This document shows, piece by piece, positions 16,444 to 24,309 of a stretch of DNA of 39,805 nucleotides. The position numbers were made by a program, and so were the translations under genes. The notes beneath the pieces were generated by a model. That model was not told where the DNA came from, did no database searches, and saw nothing but the letters and a program-made list of their open reading frames with translations. The stretch's first letter is position 1. Each line of letters begins with the position of its first letter. Source of the DNA: an uncultured Prevotella sp. (GTDB taxonomy: Bacteria; Bacteroidota; Bacteroidia; Bacteroidales; Bacteroidaceae); the NCBI GenBank assembly GCA_905236875.1, contig CAJOQT010000092.1, positions 1 to 39,805 of the forward strand, given 5' to 3'.

Positions 16444-17196
16444 TCAGATAAGACTGGCCACCAGTGTTTCCAGCTTGTCCAGCTCCAACATGTTGGCAGC
16501 ATCGCTGAGACCTTGGTCAGGGTGGGGGTGTACCTCAAAGAACCAGCCTGTGGCACCGAAGGCTTTAGCTGCCAGTGCCATAGCGGGTACAAAGCGGCGG
16601 TCGCCACCTGTCTTGCCGTCGGCCCCGCCTGGGCGTTGCACGCTATGGGTACAGTCCATGATAACGGTTGGCACGATGTCAAGCATATCGCTGATGTTGC
16701 GGAAATCAACCACAAGGTTATTATAGCCAATCATGTTGCCCCGCTCTGTCAGCCAAATCTCTCGTGCTCCTGCATCGCGTGCTTTTTCTACGGGGTATCG
16801 CATGTCCTGTCCACTGAGGAACTGTGCCTTCTTGATGTTGACAATGGCTCCCGTCCTGGCAGCAGCCACCAACAGGTCAGTCTGTCGGCAGAGGAAAGCG
16901 GGTATTTGTAACACATCGACCACCTCGCCTGCAGGCTTGGCCTGCCAGCTTTCGTGTATGTCGGTAAGCAGTCGCAGCCCGTACTTCGCTTTCACATCAG
17001 CCAACATTTGAAGTCCCTTGTCGATGCCTGGTCCACGAAAGGAAGCTATTGACGTGCGGTTAGCCTTGTCAAACGATGCTTTGAATATGATATCAGTGCC
17101 CAGTTTTGCGTTGATTTCCACCAATTTGGCAGCTACCGTGTCAAGCAATTGGGCTGACTCGATGACGCATGGACCTGCTATGATAGTAGTTTTCAT
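16444..17196 (-). CDS. kdsA: 3-deoxy-8-phosphooctulonate synthase (Kdo-8-phosphate synthase)
   Basis: KdsA condenses arabinose-5-phosphate with phosphoenolpyruvate to Kdo-8-phosphate. The start at 17196 (MKTTIIAGPC) is chosen because a promoter -7 element lies just upstream; an ATG at 17226 would be inside it. The 250-residue protein has IIAGPCVIES at the N terminus, FKASFDKANRTS, DIHESWQ, KKAQFLSG, DCTHSVQRPGG and a metal-binding FEVHPHPDQ segment. Cysteine at residue 10, where the metal-independent E. coli enzyme has asparagine, points to the metal-dependent class. It is the first gene of the five-gene envelope operon. Confidence 0.96.
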   Translation of the reverse strand: MKTTIIAGPCVIESAQLLDTVAAKLVEINAKLGTDIIFKASFDKANRTSIASFRGPGIDKGLQMLADVKAKYGLRLLTDIHESWQAKPAGEVVDVLQIPAFLCRQTDLLVAAARTGAIVNIKKAQFLSGQDMRYPVEKARDAGAREIWLTERGNMIGYNNLVVDFRNISDMLDIVPTVIMDCTHSVQRPGGADGKTGGDRRFVPAMALAAKAFGATGWFFEVHPHPDQGLSDAANMLELDKLETLVASLI

Positions 17197-17223
17197 CTTA
17201 GGGTAGTGTATTATATCAACTTG

Positions 17224-17231
17224 CAAAGATA
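17224..17231 (-). promoter_or_regulatory. -7 element (TATCTTTG) for the kdsA operon
   Basis: TATCTTTG on the minus strand, 27 bp before the kdsA start at 17196. All genes down to the acyltransferase are separated by at most about 45 bp or overlap, so this is the likely promoter for the whole operon. Confidence 0.65.
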
Positions 17232-17270
17232 ATCATTTTTCTTCAAATCAGGTGTATGTTTAACATATTT

Positions 17271-19628
17271 TTATGCCTTGGGTAATTGTGCGGCCACATC
17301 TTTGATGTGCAAGTCACGCTGTGGGAACGGAATTTCTATGCTGTTGTCGTTCAGTGTCTGGTAGATACAGGCCATGATGTCACTTACGACATACGTTTTT
17401 TTGACGGCATCCACCCAGATGATGAGTTTCATGTTAATGCTGCTGTCGCCAAACTCCGTGAATACCACCTTGATGGGTTTTGCTCTGTCTGTCCACTTGT
17501 GACGCAGTTTCGTGACAGTTTCCTCTACTAATGAAGCAACTTGCTTGATATCGGTGCCATAGGCCACGCCAAATGGTACAGTCGCCAGAACGTAGCCATG
17601 ATTACGGGTTAGGTTCTTGTAATTTTTGCTGAACAGCTGTGAGTTCTGGAAGGTGATGACCTCTCCGTAGATGGAGTTGATGGCAGTGCTGGTGTAGTTG
17701 ATGCTGGTCACCTGTCCCTTTGTGCCATCAACCTCAATCCAGTCGCCCACCTTGATACGTCCTGCCATGAGTGAGATTCCATAGTAAATGTTCTCGATGA
17801 TGTCCTTCATGGCAAAACCGATACCTGTTGACAAACCTCCTGATACAACTACCAGCCAGGTAAAGCTGACATCAATAATCCTAAGGCTAATGAGTAGCCA
17901 TGCTCCCCATACTATCACCTGTATAACATTGCGTCCCATGACAGTGCGGCTGTCGGCTGTTGAGGCATCAGCATGGACAAAGTGCATGCGCAGGAAAGCA
18001 AGGCTGGTCTTGCTAATGTAGCTGAACAGGAACCAAAGGCAGATGATGACTGCGATACGCATGATGCTCAAGTGCAAGTTCTTCATATTGACGAAACGAT
18101 AAGTGAAGATGTTCCAGCACAAAGCACTCAAGTTGAACACGTCTGCAGCCCACCAGATGGAAAGCATGACAGAAACGACGGCAGTCACGGGCAGTGCTAC
18201 ATTGTGGAAGAAACGGAAGAACCATGTCTTTGTAATAGGTTTCTCGTCGAACCCATGTCGTTCTCCATATTTCTTGAGGTAAAGACGCAGACAGGTGATA
18301 GTAAGTATGCAGGTCAGCTGCATGATCCACCAGATGAGCATCTGTACAGCCATGAGCGTATAGCCAACCCACGAGCAGACGGTAGCAACGATGAACACGC
18401 TCAGCGAGATGTAAGTGTAGAACATATCGGAACGAGGTATGTTCTTGTTGTGGCGCCCTATCATGATCCATTGCCACAGTGTACAGATGAGCAGAATGGG
18501 CGGGAAGGCGATATTGACCAACTCACTGGGCATCAAAATGATGCGTACCGCAAAAACGACGAACCCGATGGTGAGTAGTGGCATATATATACGGAAAGCA
18601 CTGTATATCTGTTCACCCTTCACACGAAGCAACAGGGAGATGAGAATTACACCCAACAGCCAGGCAAACTCCACCAACAGGTTACTGGCCATAATGATGA
18701 AATTCTGGTGCATGGTGGCAAGCATAACACCCATGATGACAGCAAAGGTAATGGTCGTGGTAGCCATCGTAGTTATATTACGCTTTTTGGTGAACTCTTC
18801 AGTCTTGAAACGCTTGGGCAACAGCCAGCGGAAGAATGCGAGGTTAAGCAACGTAGCAATAATGGCATAGACAAGAATGGATATAAACAGCCCGAGGATA
18901 TAAGTGCTGTCCCATTGAGACTGATGCGAGGGGTTGGGTGTATATTTCTTCTCAACAGCAATTTGCATGCGTCGCCACTGCATGCCAATGTTGCTGAGCA
19001 GCGAAAAGTAGCTGTCGCCACCATTTTTGAAGATATCAGTCTGTATGTCGTGATAGCGCTTCTGGGCATAGTCGTTCAATTGGCTTAAACGCTGTTCTGT
19101 GAACTTGTAGTCGCTAATATAATCGCTGATTTCCGCATGGCTTTTCAGCAGTGTATCACGTATCTTCGTGGCAAGTGACAAACAGACCTGACGATCTTGG
19201 TGTGCCTGGGCACTGAGACCTGTCAGTTTCATGGTTTGCAGGCTTACGATGAGTGAGTCATAGCGTGCGATGTCTTCGTTGGTACGTGTCAGGAACTGCT
19301 GGAAGGGCAATTGCTGGCTCTGGAAATCGTAATACTGTTTTGTAGCCTCATGGCATGCGTATGCCAGGTCGAAGATAAACTCGTTCTCCTGCGAGTAAAG
19401 CATCAGGGCATTCTGATTGCTGCGCTGCATAACCTCCGTGAGTTGCTGATGGATATACTGCTGGTTTTCTGCGCGCCGCTTCATCCGTTGATTCATTTCC
19501 TGATTATATATCGTAAGCTCTGAACGCAGGATAGAAAGTGTCTGTTCCAGGTCTTTCTCCTTTAGAACGGCATGCACGTCAAGCACCGTCAGTAATGCAA
19601 TCAGTAGTATAGTAATAGCTTTTTTCAT
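17271..19628 (-). CDS. Mechanosensitive ion channel, MscS family, large form
   Basis: The 785-residue protein has a signal peptide, a periplasmic coiled-coil region (about residues 20-215), about ten to eleven membrane helices and a C-terminal MscS domain. The pore-lining helix and beta domain are visible as GLSTGIGFAMKDIIENI, AGRIKVGDWIEV and GEVITFQNSQLF. The size and long N-terminal extension resemble MscK/MscM-type channels rather than the small MscS. Such channels open under membrane tension and release osmolytes during hypo-osmotic shock. It has its own promoter and ends 39 bp before the kdsA promoter. Confidence 0.9.
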   Translation of the reverse strand: MKKAITILLIALLTVLDVHAVLKEKDLEQTLSILRSELTIYNQEMNQRMKRRAENQQYIHQQLTEVMQRSNQNALMLYSQENEFIFDLAYACHEATKQYYDFQSQQLPFQQFLTRTNEDIARYDSLIVSLQTMKLTGLSAQAHQDRQVCLSLATKIRDTLLKSHAEISDYISDYKFTEQRLSQLNDYAQKRYHDIQTDIFKNGGDSYFSLLSNIGMQWRRMQIAVEKKYTPNPSHQSQWDSTYILGLFISILVYAIIATLLNLAFFRWLLPKRFKTEEFTKKRNITTMATTTITFAVIMGVMLATMHQNFIIMASNLLVEFAWLLGVILISLLLRVKGEQIYSAFRIYMPLLTIGFVVFAVRIILMPSELVNIAFPPILLICTLWQWIMIGRHNKNIPRSDMFYTYISLSVFIVATVCSWVGYTLMAVQMLIWWIMQLTCILTITCLRLYLKKYGERHGFDEKPITKTWFFRFFHNVALPVTAVVSVMLSIWWAADVFNLSALCWNIFTYRFVNMKNLHLSIMRIAVIICLWFLFSYISKTSLAFLRMHFVHADASTADSRTVMGRNVIQVIVWGAWLLISLRIIDVSFTWLVVVSGGLSTGIGFAMKDIIENIYYGISLMAGRIKVGDWIEVDGTKGQVTSINYTSTAINSIYGEVITFQNSQLFSKNYKNLTRNHGYVLATVPFGVAYGTDIKQVASLVEETVTKLRHKWTDRAKPIKVVFTEFGDSSINMKLIIWVDAVKKTYVVSDIMACIYQTLNDNSIEIPFPQRDLHIKDVAAQLPKA

Positions 19629-19651
19629 CGTTGTTTTGTAAAAAATCGGTG

Positions 19652-19659
19652 CAAAGATA
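19652..19659 (-). promoter_or_regulatory. -7 element (TATCTTTG) for the MscS-type channel gene
   Basis: TATCTTTG on the minus strand, 23 bp before the start codon. The expected -33 region falls within the heptamer array at 19665-19692, shared with the divergent kinase promoter. Confidence 0.65.
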
Positions 19660-19664
19660 CAAAA

Positions 19665-19692
19665 AAGTTAAGAGTTGAGTGTTGAAAGTTGT
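19665..19692. repeat. Degenerate 7-bp tandem repeat between two divergent promoters
   Basis: Four heptamers, AAGTTAA, GAGTTGA, GTGTTGA, AAGTTGT, lie between the -7 elements of the channel gene and the kinase gene, in the place where both -33 elements would be. Confidence 0.65.
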
Positions 19693-19711
19693 AAGATTTT
19701 TCGTATTTTTG
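19681..19711 (+). promoter_or_regulatory. Promoter (GTTG-N19-TATTTTTG) for the N-acetylglucosamine kinase-like gene
   Basis: The -7 element TATTTTTG is at 19704-19711; GTTG at 19681-19684 is a -33 candidate at 19-bp spacing and lies within a heptamer unit. About 60 bp of AT-rich leader without a recognised structure follows before the ATG at 19779. Confidence 0.6.
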
Positions 19712-19778
19712 CACACAAAGTTGACTGGTTTATATAAAAATGTTGGCACATTTGTTATAAAATTATTTATTTCAGACT

Positions 19779-20633
19779 ATGATATTAATAGCGGACAGTG
19801 GAAGCACTAAGACTGACTGGGCACTGGTAACCGGTAAGGGTAAAATTGTTGGGCAGATGACGAGCGACGGCATTAATCCCTTTCATCAAAATGATGAAGC
19901 CATTACTGAAATCCTGCATAGTGTCGCCTTATCTTTTGCTTCCTTTTCTAGTGAGAGGGCGGGGGAAGAAACATCCCTCTTCTTCTATGGTTCTGGTTGT
20001 ACGCCGGAACAAGCTGCAAGACTTCGTGAAATACTTTTGCGAAACATTGGAAATATATCAAAATGTGAAGTTTACAGTGATATGATGGGAGCGGCTCGTT
20101 CGCTATTCGGAAAAGATGAAGGAATTGCCTGTATCTTGGGAACGGGGGCCAATTCGTGTCTCTACGATGGCTGTCAGATGGTGGATAATACACCTGCATT
20201 GGGCTATATATTGGGCGACGAAGGTAGTGGGGCTGTTCTGGGGCGTAAGTTCCTTAATGCGCTATATAAAGGCCGTCTGCCATTAGAATTGAAAGAGAAA
20301 TTCGAACAGGAGAGTCAATATAGCATGTCAGATGTTATACAAAAGGTCTATCGTGAACCTTTGGCGAACCGTTTCTTGGCATCTTTCTCTTTGTTTATTG
20401 GGCAACATCTTGACATTGAGTCGCTTCGTCAACTGGTTGTTGAGAATTTCCGTGATTTTTTCCGTTATAACATTGTACCATACGGAAAGCCAGAATTACC
20501 AGTCAGCTTTGTTGGAAGTATGGCTTATTATTACAAGAACGAACTATTTGAAGCCGCTGAAAAAGAAGGGTTTGCTGTCGGTACAATTTTGCAGAAGCCA
20601 ATGGAAGGACTGATCCGTTTCCATACGCTTTAG
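19779..20633 (+). CDS. BadF/BadG/BcrA/BcrD-type ATPase, N-acetylglucosamine kinase-like
   Basis: The 284-residue protein has the sugar-kinase/ASKHA fold: the phosphate-1 loop DSGSTKTDW at residues 6-14, FFYGSGCTPE (about 68), the phosphate-2 segment ILGTGANS (about 119-126) and the adenosine loop YILGDEGSGA (about 147). Bacteroidetes proteins with these motifs are annotated as N-acetylglucosamine kinases of the BadF/BadG family. It would phosphorylate amino sugars recovered from cell wall or host glycans. It stands alone, with its own promoter. The sugar specificity is inferred. Confidence 0.85.
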   Translation: MILIADSGSTKTDWALVTGKGKIVGQMTSDGINPFHQNDEAITEILHSVALSFASFSSERAGEETSLFFYGSGCTPEQAARLREILLRNIGNISKCEVYSDMMGAARSLFGKDEGIACILGTGANSCLYDGCQMVDNTPALGYILGDEGSGAVLGRKFLNALYKGRLPLELKEKFEQESQYSMSDVIQKVYREPLANRFLASFSLFIGQHLDIESLRQLVVENFRDFFRYNIVPYGKPELPVSFVGSMAYYYKNELFEAAEKEGFAVGTILQKPMEGLIRFHTL

Positions 20634-20961
20634 TTGGCCTTCAGATGCCTTCTTCCACTCGTTCTGATGCCTTCTTCCAGGGTAGAGGTGCCGTCCGAGT
20701 GGAGTAAAAGTGCCGTTGCACAGGGGCCAAAAGCCTGTCTGACCAGCGTTTGCGTTAGCCCAAACAACCGTTTGCGCCTATGCAAACGACCTTTCGCGTA
20801 GGCGCAAAAGCTGTTGATGGATTTTTACAAGGGAAACGGTTGGGGTACCCTTTTTGGCAAACATGGCCCCTATGAACCCACTCATTTTCAATAAGATAAA
20901 GGAAAAGGGGCACATGGGGCCATGTTTTTTACGTTTTGCTCATAAGCGAAACTTGAATTAC
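20634..20961. repeat. Gene-free spacer with three inverted repeats and a direct repeat
   Basis: This 328-bp gap between two convergent genes has no plausible gene. It holds a 14-bp direct repeat GATGCCTTCTTCCA at 20644-20657 and 20666-20679, an 8-bp inverted pair at 20654-20661/20696-20703, a perfect 10-bp pair TTTGCGCCTA/TAGGCGCAAA at 20771-20780/20799-20808, and a perfect 12-bp pair AAACATGGCCCC/GGGGCCATGTTT at 20859-20870/20916-20927. Motifs like GTTTGCG recur between them. Base composition is richer in GC than most spacers here. Confidence 0.8.
20859..20930 (+). terminator. Possible hairpin terminator for the kinase gene
   Basis: A perfect 12-bp stem (20859-20870 with 20916-20927) runs directly into six T residues at 20925-20930. 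The 45-base loop is much larger than in standard intrinsic terminators, so the role is uncertain. Confidence 0.35.
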
Positions 20962-22422
20962 TTATCCCTGCGGAATGTTTTTCAGAATATCGAGCAGGTG
21001 GTCCCAGACCATCTGTACGGTAGGAATCAAGAGACGCTCGTCAGGTGAGTGAACACCGCGTAGGGTAGGACCGAAACTGACCATGTCGAGGTTGGGGTAG
21101 CGCTCTGAGAAGAGTCCGCACTCCAAACCGGCATGTATGCCGCGTACGACGGGCTGCTTACCAAAAAGCTTGACATAGGAATCGACAACGATGCGCTGAA
21201 GCTCACTGTTCTGACGCATCTTCCATGCGGGATAGCCGTCGCTCGACCATGTTTCTGCACCAGCCAACTCGAAGGTGGCACGTATGGTGGCACACATGTT
21301 GTCGAGATTCGACATAACGTTCGAACGTTGTGAGGAAAGGATGTTGATTTCGTTCTCTGCGGTATGTACGCTGGCAATGTTCGAAGAAGTTTCTACCAAC
21401 CCCCCAAGAGCTTCATCTTGGCAGATGGCATAGATTCCGTTGTCAATAGCTTGTAGGGTGGTGATGAAGTTGCGTGCCTGTGGTTCGCAGATGACAGGTT
21501 CGTCATCGGTGCTCTCCATATTGAATACCATATTGGTGTCGGTAACATGGAACTCATCCTGCACGTCGGCAGCAAAGACGTTCCAGTCGGCACGGATATT
21601 TTCCTTGACGGCGGTGGGTACGGCAATGACGAAACAACCATCGCGAGGAATGGCATTGTGCAATTTTCCGCTATGGAATTGTGCCAGACGGATGCCTTCG
21701 TAGCTTTTCATCTCTTGATAAAGGAAACGGCCAAGCAATTTGATGGCATTGGCACGTTTCTTGTTGATGTCGTCACCAGAGTGTCCGCCTGTGAGTCCTT
21801 TCAGTGAACAGCGGATGAAGAAGGCGTCGGCATCAGCTGACTCGCGGCTGATGTTGAAGCGTGCAGTGGTATTGCGTCCGCCGGCACAGGAGACAAATAT
21901 CTCGCCTTCGTCTTCTGAATCAAGATTGATGAGGTAATCACCACTCATGAAATCGGATTTCATGCCCTCAGCACCCGACAACCCAGTCTCTTCATCGCGG
22001 GTAAATACACACTGGATGGGACCGTGTTCAATGTCGTCAGCCTCTAGAAGAGCCAGCTCCATAGCACAGCCAATACCATCATCGGCACCTAATGTTGTGC
22101 CTTCAGCTGTTAGCCACTCACCGTCAATATAGGTTTTGATGGCATCATTATCGAAGTCGAATTCCACGTCAACTAGCTTATCACACACCATATCCATGTG
22201 GCTTTGCAGGATAACAGTCTTACGGTTCTCCATACCTGGTGTGGCTGGCTTACAGATCATCACGTTACCAGTCTCATCGACCTTGGTCTGCAACTTGTGG
22301 CTTTCCCCCCAGTTCTTGAGATACTCAATCATTTTCTCTTCGCGTTTTGACGGACGCGGAATCTCATTGATTCGTGCGAATTGCTCGAAAACGCCTTGCG
22401 GTTTTAAATCACTTTTATTCAT
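20962..22422 (-). CDS. pepD: Aminoacyl-histidine dipeptidase (PepD, M20 family)
   Basis: The 486-residue protein is a cytoplasmic zinc dipeptidase that cleaves dipeptides such as Xaa-His. M20/PepD marks are visible: SHMDMVCDK (metal-binding HxD, about residue 74), GTTLGADDGIG (metal-binding Asp, about 108-118), FTRDEETGLSGA (catalytic and metal-binding Glu, about 139-150), NLDSEDEGE (about 170) and ECGLFSERYPNLDMVSFGP near the C terminus. Length equals the E. coli enzyme. It has its own promoter, which overlaps that of the divergent small membrane protein gene. Confidence 0.95.
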   Translation of the reverse strand: MNKSDLKPQGVFEQFARINEIPRPSKREEKMIEYLKNWGESHKLQTKVDETGNVMICKPATPGMENRKTVILQSHMDMVCDKLVDVEFDFDNDAIKTYIDGEWLTAEGTTLGADDGIGCAMELALLEADDIEHGPIQCVFTRDEETGLSGAEGMKSDFMSGDYLINLDSEDEGEIFVSCAGGRNTTARFNISRESADADAFFIRCSLKGLTGGHSGDDINKKRANAIKLLGRFLYQEMKSYEGIRLAQFHSGKLHNAIPRDGCFVIAVPTAVKENIRADWNVFAADVQDEFHVTDTNMVFNMESTDDEPVICEPQARNFITTLQAIDNGIYAICQDEALGGLVETSSNIASVHTAENEINILSSQRSNVMSNLDNMCATIRATFELAGAETWSSDGYPAWKMRQNSELQRIVVDSYVKLFGKQPVVRGIHAGLECGLFSERYPNLDMVSFGPTLRGVHSPDERLLIPTVQMVWDHLLDILKNIPQG

Positions 22423-22468
22423 CTTAATGTTTATAATTGGTGTTTATTTGTTTATAAATCGTAATTTA

Positions 22469-22500
22469 TTTTGTATTTCGCTCGGTTTACACTACCTTTG
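22469..22500 (+). promoter_or_regulatory. Promoter (TTTTG-N19-TACCTTTG) for the small membrane protein/OmpH pair
   Basis: TTTTG at 22469-22473 and TACCTTTG at 22493-22500 with exactly 19 bp between match the Bacteroidetes consensus well. The ATG follows at 22522. Confidence 0.8.
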
Positions 22501-22506
22501 CACCTG

Positions 22507-22514
22507 CAAAGATA
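22507..22514 (-). promoter_or_regulatory. -7 element (TATCTTTG) for pepD
   Basis: TATCTTTG on the minus strand lies 6 bp from the plus-strand -7 element at 22493-22500 and faces it. It would give pepD a leader of about 75-80 bases. No good -33 match is seen upstream, where the sequence is already coding for the neighbour. Confidence 0.55.
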
Positions 22515-22521
22515 ATAAGAA

Positions 22522-22737
22522 ATGGCGAAAATTTTACTGATAAGTACGTTAATAATTGCTATTGCGATGTTATTTTTTCTCGTCAAGGTGCTTTTCAAGC
22601 GAAATGGTGAGTTTTCTTCGCAGCATATTCACGACAGTCAAGCTATGCATGAACGCGGTATTCACTGTGTGATGGATCAAGATAGTGAGATGCGTAGCAA
22701 GAAATGTACAGCTGTGGAGGAAAGGAGAAGGAAATAA
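22522..22737 (+). CDS. Conserved small single-pass membrane protein
   Basis: The 71-residue protein has one N-terminal transmembrane helix (about residues 4-24) and a short basic tail with FSSQHIHDSQAMHERGIHC and CVMDQDSEM. I recall the same layout, helix then a His-Gly-Ile-x-Cys motif followed by an acidic QD pair, from many small Bacteroidales membrane proteins of unknown function. The strong promoter just upstream supports expression. OmpH/Skp follows after 33 bp. Function is unknown. Confidence 0.75.
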   Translation: MAKILLISTLIIAIAMLFFLVKVLFKRNGEFSSQHIHDSQAMHERGIHCVMDQDSEMRSKKCTAVEERRRK

Positions 22738-22770
22738 TATAAAATTAAAGAATAATAAACAAAAAATTAG

Positions 22771-23394
22771 ATGAAAAAGAACATGTTTAAGACATTGTCA
22801 GTTGCTGCTGTCGCAGTCTTCGCACTCACTGCATGCAACAATGCTGCTCCCAAGATGGACGAGCAGCCTGTTGAAACCCCTCAAGGAGGCATGAAAATAG
22901 CTTACGTCGAAGTGGATTCTTTAGCTTCGCAGTACCAGTTCTGTATTGACTATACCAAGATTCTGGAGAAGAAGCGTACTAATGCCACAAACACGCTGAA
23001 CCAGAAAGGGCAGCAGTTACAGGCTGCAATGAACAATTTCCAGCAGAAGATCAACAACAACCAGTTCCGTAGCCGTGAGGAGGCCGAGAGCGCCCAGCTG
23101 GCCATTCAGCGCAGTCAGCAGTCACTACAGGAGTTGCAGAACCGTCTGGGTGCCGAGTTGGAGAAGGAAGCTGCAGACTATTCGATAGCCCTGCGTGACT
23201 CACTCGACCATTTCCTGACTATATATAATAAGGATAAGAAGTTCGACCTCATCCTATCGAAAACGGATGCTACCAGCAATATTTTGTTTGCTGACAAGCG
23301 CTATGATATTACCCAAGATGTCATTAATGGCCTGAACAAGCGTTACAAGCCTACACCTGCTACGACACAGAAGAAGGAGGACAAGGCAGAGTAA
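22771..23394 (+). CDS. OmpH/Skp-family lipoprotein
   Basis: The 207-residue protein has a lipoprotein signal (ALTAC, lipidated cysteine at about residue 22). The mature part fits the OmpH/Skp family: MKIAYVEVDSLASQY at the start of the domain, a long Gln-rich helical hairpin (about 65-130) and the final strand region KFDLILSKTDATSNILFAD. Skp chaperones outer-membrane proteins through the periplasm. A lipid anchor, unlike soluble E. coli Skp, would tether it to a membrane. It shares a promoter with the small membrane protein gene and meets the convergent methyltransferase gene with a 9-bp gap. Confidence 0.88.
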   Translation: MKKNMFKTLSVAAVAVFALTACNNAAPKMDEQPVETPQGGMKIAYVEVDSLASQYQFCIDYTKILEKKRTNATNTLNQKGQQLQAAMNNFQQKINNNQFRSREEAESAQLAIQRSQQSLQELQNRLGAELEKEAADYSIALRDSLDHFLTIYNKDKKFDLILSKTDATSNILFADKRYDITQDVINGLNKRYKPTPATTQKKEDKAE

Positions 23395-23403
23395 GATTCT
23401 GCT

Positions 23404-24219
23404 TCAGTCCTTGACGGATATCGGAGTCCGCAACTCCCAGAATGCCACGGCTGCCGCTGCCGCCACATTGAGTGAATCGACACCATGAGACATTGGGATA
23501 CGTACGACATAGTCACAGTTGGCAATAGTATCCATTGGCAGTCCGTCACCTTCAGTTCCCATAATGACAGCCAGTCGTTCTGTCTGTTTCAGCCTCTTGT
23601 CATCCAACGGGAGGCTGTTTTTAGTCAATGCCATTGCTGCCGTGCTGAAACCATAGCTGTTCAGCTCACGCACATCATTGCTCATCCACGTCCAAGGAAT
23701 CAGGAAAACACTGCCCATCGAAACACGTATAGACCTGCGGTTTAAAGGGTCGCATGAATCCGGAGTCAACAATACTGCATCGATGCCCAATGCTGCTGCC
23801 GAACGGAAGATGGCTCCAATGTTGGTGGTGTCAGTTACTCCCTTGATGACGACAATACGTCGCGCACCCCTGCAGATGGTTTCGACAGGTTGTGGCAGTG
23901 GACGATGCATGGCACACAGCACGCCACGAGTCAGTGTGTACCCCGTCAGTTCAGTCAGCAGGTCACGGCTGCCAGTATAGACAGGAATGTCACTGCAACG
24001 TCCGATGATGTCATGTGCATCTCCGTCAATATGTTTCCTTTCACACAGCAGTGATACTGGCTCATAACCAGCATCCAGTGCGACGCGTATCACCTTAGGA
24101 CTTTCTGCAATAAATAGTCCCTTCTCCGGTTCCAGCGTCATACGCAGTTGGGTTTCCGTTAACGTACTGAACACTTCAACACCTGGTTGTTGCAATGAGG
24201 TTATTTCAATAATCGGCAT
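23404..24219 (-). CDS. TrmH/SpoU-family RNA 2'-O-methyltransferase
   Basis: The start at 24219 (MPIIEITSLQQPGVEVF) is chosen because a promoter -7 element lies just upstream; longer frames pass through it. The 271-residue protein has a short N-terminal substrate-binding region and a C-terminal SPOUT knot with motif 1 TTNIGAIFRSAAALG, motif 2 AVIMGTEGDGL and motif 3 RIPMSHGVDSLNVAAAAA. It would transfer a methyl group from S-adenosylmethionine to a ribose in tRNA or rRNA. Motifs alone do not tell which nucleotide; it could be RlmB-like or TrmH-like. Confidence 0.9.
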   Translation of the reverse strand: MPIIEITSLQQPGVEVFSTLTETQLRMTLEPEKGLFIAESPKVIRVALDAGYEPVSLLCERKHIDGDAHDIIGRCSDIPVYTGSRDLLTELTGYTLTRGVLCAMHRPLPQPVETICRGARRIVVIKGVTDTTNIGAIFRSAAALGIDAVLLTPDSCDPLNRRSIRVSMGSVFLIPWTWMSNDVRELNSYGFSTAAMALTKNSLPLDDKRLKQTERLAVIMGTEGDGLPMDTIANCDYVVRIPMSHGVDSLNVAAAAAVAFWELRTPISVKD

Positions 24220-24240
24220 ATAAAACAATGATTTGTTGTG

Positions 24241-24248
24241 CAAAATTA
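24241..24248 (-). promoter_or_regulatory. -7 element (TAATTTTG) for the SPOUT methyltransferase gene
   Basis: TAATTTTG on the minus strand, 21 bp before the ATG at 24219, supports that start. Confidence 0.6.
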
Positions 24249-24291
24249 CATTTATTTTCCCATTTGTGAGTTTATTCTGCAAATTATTTCC

Positions 24292-24299
24292 TAATTTTG
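24292..24299 (+). promoter_or_regulatory. -7 element (TAATTTTG) for the FAD oxidoreductase gene
   Basis: TAATTTTG ends 10 bp before the ATG at 24310. With transcription starting a few bases downstream, the mRNA would have almost no leader. Confidence 0.6.
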
Positions 24300-24309
24300 C
24301 AAAAAAATT

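Noticed and set aside
20859..20930. Firm call of an intrinsic terminator
   Set aside because: The stem is perfect and followed by T residues, but the 45-base loop is far larger than normal, so it is listed only as possible.
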